Notes under the pieces: model-generated | The model's database searches: none | What the model was told of the DNA's origin: nothing | The model's input: the letters and a program-made list of their open reading frames with translations, nothing else | DNA from: Melampsora larici-populina 98AG31 | Lineage: Eukaryota > Basidiomycota > Pucciniomycetes > Pucciniales > Melampsoraceae | Assembly: GCF_000204055.1 (NCBI RefSeq) | Contig: NW_006768786.1 | Span: 248,461 to 285,872, forward strand | Reading direction: 5' to 3' | Length of the DNA: 37,412 nt | Part shown: piece by piece, positions 10,432 to 20,548 of the stretch | Position numbering within the stretch: the first letter of the stretch is position 1 | How the letters are laid out: every line of letters starts with the position of its first letter | Translations under genes and position numbers: made by a program

Positions 10432-10776
10432 TTAGGGGTCAAAGGTGCACTGCAACAGTTTTAATCCACGCAATGTTTCTTTTTGCTCCCTTTCATGAAC
10501 TTCATTCCAATTTCCAAACAGCATAAAGCAACCCCCATGATCTCCTATCTTCATGCCAACACTGTACAACATTGAGGCATTGCCTACCCAGCAAACTTCA
10601 ACTGGTTCTACCATAGTGATTATTCTCATGAGTTCAAATGATGTCAGCACATCCAGCCACTTGATTGACTGCTTGGGTGATGGCATGTTATGCACTTGTG
10701 TTCCTCCAGGGTTCTTTCTGGTGTATGACTCTTTCATGTCACATTTAATATTGGGTAGAATTTAATTTAAATGTCC
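10432..10776 (-). pseudogene. Downstream half of a decayed minus-strand gene split by the copia insertion
   Basis: The minus-strand frame from the insertion point (10776) to the stop at 10432 is open except for one TAA near 10764. It has a protein-like composition (FELMRIITMVEPVEVCWVGN, KIGDHGGCFMLFGNWNEVHE). If the copia element and one TSD copy are removed, the frame continues directly from the open frame on the other side (16635-16790, reading toward VDNLVGRLGH). The two pieces were therefore one ORF before insertion. I do not recognise the protein; a transposon-encoded or rust-specific protein is likely. The TAA shows that it carries damage independent of the insertion. Confidence 0.55.
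10772..10776. repeat. Target-site duplication TGTCC, left copy
   Basis: TGTCC at 10772-10776 matches TGTCC at 16630-16634, immediately outside the two copia LTRs. It is the 5-bp duplication expected of Ty1/copia integration. Confidence 0.95.
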
Positions 10777-11270
10777 TGTTGAGTATGACCTTCTCTCATG
10801 ACAGAGGTTCCAGATGTCGTGACATGTTACTGGAAATGAATAGTACATAAGCCACAAGTCTTAATACAACTTTTATACTAAACATACTAAACTAAATCTC
10901 AAACCCTAATTATCTTCAACTTAAATTGCGCCACTCCTGGGACGCGTGTACACTCTCTCTTTTCCTCATCTGTTCATTCACGGTATAGGAAAAGAGTGAG
11001 TTACTCCACATTTCTCTTCTATAGTTTCATCTCTCTATTCTTTCTCATTTCTTCTTATTTCTTTATTACTAATTGAATATGTGACCTTTTCATCTGATGA
11101 CATGTCGACACTAGATTCAATACTGAGACCATACGTGTCGAATTCATATTCTATCTTTTCATCTTGACTATAAACCTTTAGGTTAGTCAGGTAGTTAGGA
11201 CGAGAGGTGATTTGAGACTCACCTCTAGATTTGTCATTTGGGTTATCAGGACGAGCTTCGAGACTTTTCA
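10777..11270 (+). repeat. Copia 5' LTR (494 bp)
   Basis: The LTR begins TGTTGAGTATGACC and ends CGAGACTTTTCA. It carries a perfect 8-bp inverted repeat, AGAGGTGA (11203-11210) and TCACCTCT (11219-11226), with an 8-base loop near its 3' end. Compared with the 3' LTR it has T for C in CATCTGTTC, and it keeps CG where the 3' LTR has CA in GTCGACAC and GTCGAATT. Confidence 0.95.
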
Positions 11271-11288
11271 TGGTAGCGAGAGATTAGT
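11271..11288 (+). other. Primer-binding site of the copia element
   Basis: TGGTAGCGAGAG directly abuts the 5' LTR. It resembles the TGGTA.C.GAG sites that many copia elements use to prime from initiator tRNA-Met. Complementarity to this organism's tRNA was not tested. Confidence 0.7.
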
Positions 11289-11324
11289 TCATCTCTCAAT
11301 TATTGAAGTCAAAAGCCGAAGCCT

Positions 11325-14300
11325 ATGTCTAGCAGAGAAGATACCTCTGAAGATAGCTTACTACCTACACCAGCTTCCACCCCAGCTCCAGAAAACGAGT
11401 TTGAAGAAACAGACGCCGAAAGTGATACAGAAGGCAACAACAAAGATACATCTTCAGAATCTTTCCATTCCACCCACACTTTAGTCCCAAACAATCCTTC
11501 TCCCGCGTTAATCATGGCCAATAATCAGGCTACCAATTACGAGACTCCTGCTCAGCGCCAGTCGATCAGAGTTAATGGTATTCTTTCCAAAATTACCATC
11601 AACATAAAGCTTGATGCTACCAATTACGCACCTTGGTCCGACAGTATTCGATTCGGGCTAGGAGCTGCAGCATCATACGATGAATACCTCGACTCGGAAT
11701 CAGCTCATTCTGATGGTGTTGATCCCAGCGTGCACCTAGCTACCAAGAAGAGCATATTTCATTGGTTACTCGCCAATATGGAACAGACTCAGTCCACTCG
11801 GTTCATCTCGATGATATCCACTTTCGAAAACGGTGTCAAGAAAACCCCAACATCTCCAATGATACTTTGGAAGTCCATTCGCGATTATCACATCAGTAAC
11901 TCTGAATCAGTCAAGCTTATGTTAAGAAGCGAAATCACCGACCTTTCCCAAGGATCGACCAAAGACCTACTCGAGTACATTGACATGTTTCGAGCTAAGG
12001 TTGATGCTTACTTGGGTGCAAACGGTGAAATGTCTGAGGAAGAGCAAGCTCGTCAATTCGTTAGATCTCTTAACAGAGAGTGGGCAGAGAAAGGATGCGA
12101 CTTACTTGATGCTGGTCACATCAAATTCAGAGATCTCGAGATTGAATTGAAGAAAACCTATCAAACTCGAAAGATGTTCAACTCAGGAAGACAGCAATCT
12201 AGTCGTGTAGTGGATACATCAGAAGCGAGCCATGGAAGACGTACCGGCCGTTGGCAGACCTGTAGCAAGAATCGATGCATTGGCCGAGATCACCCGACAA
12301 AGCCACACGATCCATCTGAATGTTATCATCATCCCAATAACTCCAGTAAGATGGAAGCTTGGAAGAAATCCAAACGTGACGCTGGAGAATGGGTGGAGTA
12401 TCCTCGTGGAAGTCGTGGTAGCTCAAGAGGTCGCGGAAGAGGTGGCGCTCACTTTGCTGGTGGATTCTCCCGACACATCGGTGGTTCTGACTTTCCTGAT
12501 TCTAGAGAACTCGAGTCAGCATTCGAGGGATTAAAGCTAGAGGATCGCGAATTCAGTTATCATGTTGATATAGATGGACATTACTCTTGCTCGGCAAAAC
12601 CTCAACTCGCATGTGTAGGTGATCAGTGTAGTTCGGTAGCACTCATCGATACTGGTGCATCGCATCATATGTTCCACGATGCTTCACTATTCGAAGTTGG
12701 TACTATGATGGCAAATGATGATCCGAAAGCAAAACTCAACTTAGCTGGAGGAGGCGCGACCCTGGACATTCATTCAATCGGAAACGTTACGCTTCTTAAC
12801 TCAAGAGGTGAAGAAATTAAATTGAAGGAGTGTTTATATGTTCCTGAGTTATCTAGAAATCTCATAGCTGGTGGAAGGATTCTTAGGGCAGGCGCAGTCA
12901 CCACGGTCCTTGAAGATCCAAACTTTCGAATCGATCATGGGAAGAAAGAACTATTCATTGGACGATTCATTGGCGAGGGCAGTATGATGTATGTCACTAT
13001 ACGATCAGCGGTCAGTCGAGAATCCCATCAGTCATCAAAGTCATCAGTCAACCAACTTACAATTCTGAAACTGCATTACTCCTTAGGTCACCCAAGCGAG
13101 AAATACCTAAAAAGGATGTGGAATCTTGGTTACTTTCATGATGTACTGCCACAAAATATAAACCCCAAAGACTTTGAAATAATATCAAAATGCCCTGTTT
13201 GTCCTTTAGCCAAAAATCATCGATTGCCATTTTCCTCCACCAGACCCAGAGCCACCACTTTTCTTGAGAACGTTCACGTCGATCTAAGTGGAATAATCAG
13301 AACCACAGCTGTCAACCGTGAGGAATATTATATACTATTCACGGATGACTTCAGCAGTTATCGAGTATCTTTCGGACTGCCTGATAAGAGTGCAGAGACT
13401 GTCTTTGACTGTTTTAAGCGTTACATAGCTTACTCTGAACGACAGACCGGGGAGAAATTGAAGATGTTCTCCTTAGACGGTGGGGGAGAATTCATCAACG
13501 GTCTCTTATCTCCTTATCTTGAATCACTTGGAATTGTCGTGCGAGTCACCTCACCGTACACACCTGAAGAAAATGGTGTGGCAGAACGATCAAACCGTAC
13601 CATAAACACAAAAGCTAGGTGCATGATGATTCAGTCATGTCTACCAATTAGATACTGGTATCATGCGGTTTCTTACTCAGTACTACTTCAGAACAGAACT
13701 ATTACCACTTCGCTCAATCTCAAAGCTACTCCTCATTCAATGTGGAAAGGAAGACAAAGTAACTTCAAACGCTTTCAGCCTTTCGGATGCTTAGCCTATT
13801 GACATATCAGAAAAGAAATTCAAGGCGGAAAATTTGAAGCTGTATCAAGACCCGGGGTTCTATTAGGAGCCACGGAAGACAATCATAATTTCACTATCCT
13901 CGATTTAGAAACAAATCACATACATACCAGTCACGATGTGACATTTCAACCCTTGGTGTTTCCCTTTATGAAGGATGCCAATAAGAATCCAGACTGGGTT
14001 TTTATTGAAGATCTACCCTTGTTGACTAGACAGGAAGAAGAACCTACGGAAGATCAGATTCCAGGTCCGACACATCATAATCATGACTCAGATGATGAAG
14101 ATGATCCGTTTGATAATACAAACAATCCTGAAGTTGTACAAGAACAGACATATGAGTCAGACGATGATAACGACATTGTTGAGGAGAGTCTCACTCCCCA
14201 GATCGTTACCAAACCTGTTTTAACCCAAGAAAAGCCAATTCAGGAATCAAATAAGACTCCGACAAGCCCTGATGCTGATAGTCCCCCGTCTCAGCCCCAA

Positions 14301-16073
14301 CAAGCGTCAAGACCAGAACCCCGAAGATCTAATCGAGATCGTCAACAAGTGAATTGATACGTGCCTGGTGATTCTAATATAATCCATACTCCGGCTATGC
14401 GCAGTATAGTACCTAAAATGACACAAACGCCTCTTCGAATCTTTGAATGTAGAGAAGCGATGAGAGCCAGAGCCGAACCTAAGAGCTATAAAATGGCAAT
14501 GAAGTCAGCTGATGCCGTTAAATGGAGAGAGGCGTGTGACAAAGAGATGAAGAACATACAGGACATGGGGGTCTGGGAGATAGTAGACCGACCAAAAGAT
14601 GCACCGGTAGTTGGTGGACGTTGGCACTTCAAATACAAGCTCAACCCAGACGGATCTATTTCAAAGCATAAAGCTCGATACGTGGCGAAAGGTTATACTC
14701 AAACTGAGGGTATAGACTTCAATGAAACCTTTGCGCCAACGGGACGACTAGCTTCTTTCAGAGTAATGGTGGCGGTGGCTGCCGGAAAGGATTGGGATAT
14801 AGAACAAATGGATGCTATCGCAGCTTTCCTAAACAGTGATCTGAAAGAGGAAATCTATTTGGAGTTGCCTGAAGGAGATGATGATGAACGTGCGAATGGA
14901 AAGGTAGCTCGTTTGAAGAAGGCGTTGTACGGTCTGAAACAGTCAGCTAGGTGTTGGAATGATGAAGTAAAAGATAAATTTCAGCAAATTGGTTTGGTGC
15001 AAAATCCTCATGACGCTTGCTTATGGTATGGGAAAGATGAAAATGGTGATGAGACCCTAATTTACCTGCATGTAGATGATATGGCTATCACCGGGGACAA
15101 GATTCAAGAGATCAAAAGACTACTCAAGTTGAAGTGGCGAATGGAGGATTTAGGACCAGCTCATTGCATAGTTGGGATTGAGATTCACTCACACGAAGAT
15201 GGAGGTTACTCGTTAAGTCAACCAGCTTTCATTCAAACTGTCTTGGAAAGGTTCAACTGTGAAGATTGTAAACCAGCATCTACGCCTTTTCCGGGGGGAA
15301 CCAAAATTTCAAAAGCCAGCGATTCAGAAGTGTTAGATTTCAAGCAATCAGGACTCCCATATAATAGCCTGGTTGGAAGTCTGATGTACATCGCCCAAGG
15401 AACCCGCCCTGATGTAGCTTACGCAGTTGGAGCACTGTCTCAGCATCTATCTAGACCGTCAATGACAGCGTGGAAAATGGGACTCCATGTTTTACGTTAC
15501 TTAAAAGGAACTCAAAGCCTAGGTCTCGTTTATTCATCTCAAGCTACCTCAGTTGAAGGTATTCAAAGTTGGAACTTTCCCAAATGTCATACTGACTCCG
15601 ATTGGGCAGGGGATCCAAGCACTCGACGCTCTACAACTGGATATGTATTCAAACTCAACGGGGAAGCGGTAAGCTGGAAAAGTCGATTACAACCTACAGT
15701 AGCCTTATCGTCGACGGAAGCAGAGTACAAAGCTACGACTGAAGCAGGCCAGGAGGTTGTATGGCTGCGAGGACTATTGTCATGTATATCATTAGGGCAG
15801 GAGAATCCGACCATTCTATGTAGTGATAGCACTGGGGCAGTATCATTGACGCAAAAGGCAATCTTTCACGCTCGCACAAAGCATATTGAAGTGCAATATC
15901 ATTGGATCAGGCAGCAAGTCGAGAAGAATGTCATCAAAATGAGACATGTTAGCAGTAAGAACATGTTTGCCGACACCCTCACTAAGCCTCTACATCCAGG
16001 TCCTTTCCGTGAACTTAGGGATCAGATAGGGTTGGAAGTCATTCACGGACATCTGAAACAGGGGGTGTGTTGA
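11325..16073 (+). pseudogene. Copia gag-pol polyprotein with two in-frame TGA codons
   Basis: A single reading frame starts at the ATG at 11325 and ends at the TGA at 16071-16073, three bases into the 3' LTR. It is interrupted by TGA at 13800-13802 and 14355-14357, and the same frame continues after each. Domain order by residue: gag-like region about 60-300; a Cys/His-rich segment about 310-340; aspartic protease DTGASHHM, Asp-442; GAG-pre-integrase HHCC region about 585-630; integrase core Asp-653, Asp-718 and Glu-754, an exact DD35E spacing. Beyond the second TGA come the reverse transcriptase with catalytic HVDD (15069-15080) and RNase H with HTDSDWAGD (about 15588) and LSSTEAEYKA. Each stop could be a CGA codon hit by a CpG transition. 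The catalytic residues themselves are intact. Confidence 0.95.
16056..16067 (+). other. Polypurine tract of the copia element
   Basis: GAAACAGGGGGTG-type purine-rich sequence lies directly before the TGTTGAG start of the 3' LTR. It is the expected primer for plus-strand DNA synthesis. Confidence 0.75.
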
Positions 16074-16629
16074 GTATGACCTTCTCTCATGACAGAGGTT
16101 CCAGATGTCGTGACATGTTACTGGAAATGAATAGTACATAAGCCACAAGTCTTAATACAACTTTTATACTAAACATACTAAACTAAATCTCAAACCCTAA
16201 TTATCTTCAACTTAAATTGCGCCACTCCTGGGACGCGTGTACACTCTCTCTTTTCCTCATCCGTTCATTCACGGTATAGGAAAAGAGTGAGTTACTCCAC
16301 ATTTCTCTTCTATAGTTTCATCTCTCTATTCTTTCTCATTTCTTCTTATTTCTTTATTACTAATTGAATATGTGACCTTTTCATCTGATGACATGTCAAC
16401 ACTAGATTCAATACTGAGACCATACGTGTCAAATTCATATTCTATCTTTTCATCTTGACTATAAACCTTTAGGTTAGTCAGGTAGTTAGGACGAGAGGTG
16501 ATTTGAGACTCACCTCTAGATTCATCATTTGGGTTATCAGGTTAGTCAGGTAGTTAGGACGAGAGGTGATTTGAGACTCACCTCTAGATTCGTCATTTGG
16601 GTTATCAGGACGAGCTTCGAGACTTTTCA
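16068..16629 (+). repeat. Copia 3' LTR (562 bp) with internal 68-bp tandem duplication
   Basis: This LTR is identical to the 5' LTR except for three single-base differences and an extra 68 bp. The segment 16472-16539 (GGTTAGTCAGGTAGTTAGG...) is repeated at 16540-16607, so the AGAGGTGA/TCACCTCT hairpin occurs twice here. The two copies differ at ATTCATC versus ATTCGTC, again a CpG site, where the 5' LTR has ATTTGTC. Because reverse transcription makes both LTRs identical, the duplication most likely arose after insertion. Confidence 0.95.
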
Positions 16630-16634
16630 TGTCC

Positions 16635-16980
16635 TAGTCTGCCAACAAGATTATCAACTTTTTCTTTCTTCTGTTTTGACCCGCTCATTAAATCATTGAT
16701 TATTTCTATCCTCTCTTGAAGTTTCTCCTCTGGCAGACTTGCAGTCTGGTTGTTATATATTTTGCTTAACTTGATTGACTTGTAGTCATGTTTCTACTCT
16801 CGAATGTTTCTCTTTATCCCTCTCTGATATATGTGTCCTGTTTTTTATATGCTTTGTCAATTGAAACAATGATTGTGAAAAAACCTTATCCTCCATCATC
16901 ACTTTCAAGCACCCCAAACATACCAACTTTGAAAATGTCTGAGTGTCTTCAAACACCTTATTGTCACCTGTGATGAGGAT
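16635..16980 (-). pseudogene. Upstream half of the minus-strand gene split by the copia insertion
   Basis: Read on the minus strand, 16980 to about 16795 is open with protein-like composition (SKLVCLGCLKVMMEDKVFSQ). A second frame, roughly 16790-16635, follows (LPEEKLQERIEIINDLMSG) and runs in frame through the empty insertion site into 10776-10432. The change of frame near 16795 means either an unrecognised intron or a frameshift. The family is unknown. A similar short stretch (SIVLSKIQ, compared with SIKLSKIY here) occurs on the minus strand at about 18165-18190, so related copies exist nearby. Confidence 0.5.
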
Positions 16981-17757
16981 CTGATAATGATGATCTCTTA
17001 TGAGATGAAAATATACGATCTCCTAGTGAATATGTGAGATCACTGACCTGTGGTGAGGTTCAATATGTTACAAGATAAAACAAAAATGAGCTTATGTCTT
17101 AGGTTCGAAGCAAGCTGGAACAGCAAGAGAAGAAGCAAGGAAAGGTAAGATCTTTGTTATTGCACAGAATGAAGATAACAAGTGAAAGATGAAACTATTT
17201 CCTACCTGGAACAGCAAGAGAAGAAGCAAGGAAAGGTGAAGAGAGGGCACCTTTCCTGCACTGTTCCAGTTGGCTTATATAGTAAGTATTACACTGCTCG
17301 ATGTCACATGACGCACAGGTTGTTAAGCAGACAGTTATGAAATGAAATATGAAATGTTATGTAAATATGAAATGAAATAAGAACATAAGATAGTCACACA
17401 GGACTTGACAGGACATTGGAAAAGTCACACAGGACTGTAGTAGTAGACAGGACTTTGTATCACACATGACTATCCCAACATTATGTGCTCAGTTGGTCTA
17501 AGGATGATGTGGTGAAGAAAACAGTTTTCTCTTTCCAAAGACAAATCAATTACCTGATAAGAATGATCTCTTATGAGATGAAATTATACAATCTCCTAGC
17601 AAATAGGTAAGATTACTGAAAAGTAAGTATATGACAAGTATATCTAGACTGATTTAAAGATGTACCTGTGGTGAGGTTCAATACATTACAAGATAAAACA
17701 AAAATGAGCTTATGTGCTCAGTTGGTCTAAGGATGATGTGGTGAAGAAAACAGTCTA
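16981..17757. repeat. Imperfect tandem duplication, first copy interrupted by an LTR
   Basis: Copy A (16981-17096, resuming 17481-17523) and copy B (17553-17757) share CTGATAA.GATGATCTCTTAT, ACCTGTGGTGAGGTTCAATA, ACAAGATAAAACAAAAATGA and GTGCTCAGTTGGTCTAAGGA, in that order. Copy B has an insert of about 50 bp and no LTR, so it preserves the empty target of the insertion at 17097. No coding potential. Confidence 0.8.
17097..17480 (-). mobile_element. Solo LTR or short LTR-like insertion (384 bp), TSD TTATG
   Basis: It is bounded by TTATG (17092-17096) and TTATG (17481-17485); copy B of the surrounding duplication has a single TTATG, proving the boundaries. Read on the minus strand it begins TGTTGGGATAGTC, a copia-like LTR start, and ends CCTAAGA rather than the usual CA. 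It contains two direct copies of CTGGAACAGCAAGAGAAGAA (17117 and 17208), an inverted CTGTTCCAG near 17260, and short repeats of GTCACACAGGACT. Confidence 0.8.
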
Positions 17758-17959
17758 GCAAAAACAAACATTAGAAATCACTCTATATGATAAAAGTTGA
17801 TGGGTACGTACTTTCTCTTTCCAAAGACAAGAGGAAAGAGAAAGATATGAGTACAATTTTATTCAATATCTAAAGAAAATGAAATGATTATTTAATTGGG
17901 GTTACGGTCAATCTGCCATACATCATTTGCTCTATTCATCATTTCAATATTAAGTCTAA

Positions 17960-18104
17960 GGGCGCGTTCACTTAAGGAATTTCTGACCAGAAATCACATT
18001 CTGGAAAATTTTTAATGCAAAAATGAAACATACACCACCAAATAGACACTTCAAATTTTGCAGAATGTGATTTCTCACCAGAAATTGCTCAAGTGAACGC
18101 GCCC
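17960..18104. mobile_element. PIF/Harbinger-type MITE (145 bp), TSD TAA
   Basis: The left terminus GGGCGCGTTCACTTAAG.AA and the reverse complement of the right terminus (GGGCGCGTTCACTTGAG.AA) match. The match extends about 44 bp to TTTCTG....AGAAATCACATTCTG with few mismatches. Flanks are TAA at 17957-17959 and TAA at 18105-18107. A 3-bp TWA duplication and GGG-starting inverted repeats are the hallmarks of PIF/Harbinger elements. It has no coding capacity, so it needs a transposase in trans. Confidence 0.9.
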
Positions 18105-18107
18105 TAA

Positions 18108-18926
18108 GTATTTTTACCTTATGTCAATTGCACTCCAACAAACAACCTTTGTATTTTGCTTAACACAATTGACTCATACATAGAATACTCATTATTGACA
18201 TCATCTTATGAGAAACCAAAATCATGATGTCATACCAAATCTTGAGCAATTGCACGAGGTAAGCAAAAGAACATACAGTGGGTAAAAAGGTCTTCAGTTT
18301 GTTTAGTGCATCCTTTTTGCAAGTTTTGGACAAAACTTGGAAAAGAACTCATTTGGACAATTCAAACTTGAAAGACTTTGGTTCAAAATCAGTTTTGGCA
18401 ACAGTTTTGGACATTCATCTTTTTTCCATGAGTCAAAATGAACCAAAGATCTCTTAAAACTCTGTAAAAGTGCAAGATAGAAGTGAAATGCTATGCGTTG
18501 TTATATTGATATCTCAATTGGTCCTACTTTGTAATCCAGATGTTAGATGGGGTTCATTTGGTTTGAAGTTTCAAAGTAGATGTGATATCTTCTAAGAAGA
18601 AAAGTCCACTTTGTTTATTACCTAGCTTAATTAAATCCACATGAGTTTACAATTTAATGGAAAAAAATCATTTGTTGTACAAAAGGGTACTTAGGCTCAA
18701 AACATTGAAAGATGTCCATGTCCAGTCACCTCAAGTTTCCTTGGCGCACATAGAATTTGTTGATCGTGGTTTAGATTAATAGTGACTAAACTACATTCCT
18801 TCTCAGCTACTCGTAGACAGAATCACTCCCTTGGAGCTATACAATAACCCAATCAGATAATATAATGATCCACAGAAAGAGCGTATCTAGATCTGAGACT
18901 GTACCACACCTATCCTCCTTTGATCC
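18108..18926. other. Non-coding DNA with possible transposon-gene debris
   Basis: No supported gene. Minus-strand 18200-18110 reads YESIVLSKIQRLF with an upstream stop codon, resembling part of the decayed gene at 16635-16980. The rest is AT-rich, with direct repeats of TTTTGGACA and ACTTGG. The last 100 bp before 18927 are presumably the 3' UTR of the lactonase gene. Confidence 0.4.
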
Positions 18927-20548
18927 TTAAACATCGAACAATGCAATCGTTGGTTTATCCTGTGCTGATTTGGCAATTTGAGTTAATGCACCAGTCTTTT
19001 TGTCCCTTGTATGCATGGTCACTAAATTACTGTCTTCATTCGTAACAACCAATAATCTTGCATCTCCATCTGGACTTAAACCAATATACCGAGGACCTTT
19101 CCCACCCGCAGGAAAGAATCCAGCTGATTCGAGTTTCCCAGATTCATCGCGAGAGAAGACGGCGATTGTGTTATCTGAATCTTTGCCTTTTGGGTCCTTT
19201 TGTCGATTAGAAGCATAACAAAACTTTCCATCAGGTGTGATGGCGACCTCTGCTGCGTTCATTGTTGTACCATTTGTTTTAGGTGGTAATGTTGAGATTT
19301 TTTGCTTTGATTTAAACGTGGCTTCTGATTCCAGAGTTAAATCTAGCACCAACAGCTCATTTGACAATTCACAAATAACGTAAGCTTGAACGTTTTTTCC
19401 TCCGGAAAAGAAATCCATGTGGCGAGGCCCACATCCTGCATGGACGGCAAAATCCTTTGTCTGCTTCAAAGTAGTCCCAGAGACAGAAAATATCCGAATC
19501 CTGTCTGAACCCAAGTCTGGAACAAATACGAATTTGCCAGTGGGCTATTAAAAAGATAGATGCGGTCATTGCTATGTAAATTATGATGAATGAAACATTG
19601 AAGCGGACTTACGTCGAATCTAGCTTGGTGGGCCGCCGCTGAGGCAAAGAAACAAAATGACGATTGATGTTATCAGTCAACGGACCCCATGATAGGGTGA
19701 ATTTGTTGCTTACCAGAGCCTTGTCGTTCCTTTACAGGACCTGAACCCCCAAAAGTGAATGTCTGAATAGGCTTGGGCGACAGAGCGCCAGAGGAATCTA
19801 TGGTATAAGTTGTAATAGCACCACCATTACTAGATGAGTAATTTTTAGTATAATCGCGACTAATGAGTAAGAGTCGTATCCTCACCGAGCGAGAGTTGAA
19901 CTAGTTTGTGAGATAACTTACTAGCTTGCTACAACCACGAGCTTACCGTCCTTACTGAACTCGCTGGCTACTGGTGTATCGGCAGATTCGGAGGCGGAAA
20001 TCTTGGTGAGGGCTCCATTGGAATTGACCTGCGCCGAGAAAATCCCTCCTGTCTTGTTTTTGCCATCGAAATTTCCCACTGAAGATGTACTTTCAGAGGT
20101 TTTGTCGAACATAGTCAAGAAATGAGTCAACACACGCTGACCTCATAAAAGAACAGACTGAGGGTCCCGATGAATAGGAGTTTGAAGATTCACCTGATCA
20201 AGATCTTTTTCGTCGGGTCCAATACGAGCCATGAAGGACTTTCTCCCAATTTGATGGTTTGAGAAACATTGGTGAAGACCTTGTTGACGATATCAAAAGT
20301 AACGGTGGCGACGGTCTTGCCAGAACCTGGAGCACACATACGGAGGAAAGCAACGAAGAGTTTACCCATCAAGTCATAACACGAGTCTCAAGTAGGGAAA
20401 GGGGAGGCGTACCTCCAATGAACATCGTAAATGAAGGAGGTATCACGACGGGCGAGTTTATTGATGTTGCTGGGGTTTTACTTGTTTCTTTCTCGTTCGC
20501 ACAAATTGCTGCTAGGACCAACCCGAAAAACAAAAAAAAGTTGCGCAT
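18927..20548 (-). CDS. Secreted lactonase-family seven-bladed beta-propeller protein (6-phosphogluconolactonase-like)
   Basis: Six exons read in one phase-consistent frame: 20548-20413, 20326-20194, 20089-19922, 19829-19714, 19638-19613 (26 bp) and 19544-18927. They total 1,197 nt, 398 residues. Introns are 68-104 bp; the acceptor at 20090 (CTGAAAG) is the least certain. The N-terminus MRNFFLFFGLVLAAICA is a typical signal peptide, so the protein is probably secreted. Family signatures follow: GESPSWLVLDP about residue 75, SVGNFDG about 95, AAAHQARFDPTGKFVFVPDL about 185, AEVAITPDGKFCYASNR about 290 and GPRYIGLSPDG about 335. They match the lactonase family of COG2706 type, which includes bacterial Pgl and fungal carboxy-cis,cis-muconate cyclase-like proteins. 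The substrate is unknown; secretion argues against a pentose-phosphate role. The gene is divergent from the secreted protein at 22025. Confidence 0.9.

Larger units (their letters stand above)
10777..16629 (+). mobile_element. Full-length Ty1/copia retrotransposon (5,853 bp)
   Basis: The element has LTRs at 10777-11270 and 16068-16629, a primer-binding site directly after the 5' LTR, one long gag-pol region, a polypurine tract directly before the 3' LTR, and a 5-bp TSD. Gene order is gag, protease, integrase, reverse transcriptase, RNase H, which defines Ty1/copia (Pseudoviridae-like) elements. The LTRs differ at only three aligned positions outside a 68-bp duplication in the 3' LTR, plus one position inside the duplicated unit. 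The insertion is therefore recent on the scale of this locus. Two in-frame TGA codons inactivate this copy. Confidence 0.97.

Noticed and set aside
10293..10526. Plus-strand hydrophobic ORF
   Set aside because: It starts inside the end of an LTR fragment and is antisense to the more protein-like decayed gene at 10432-10776.
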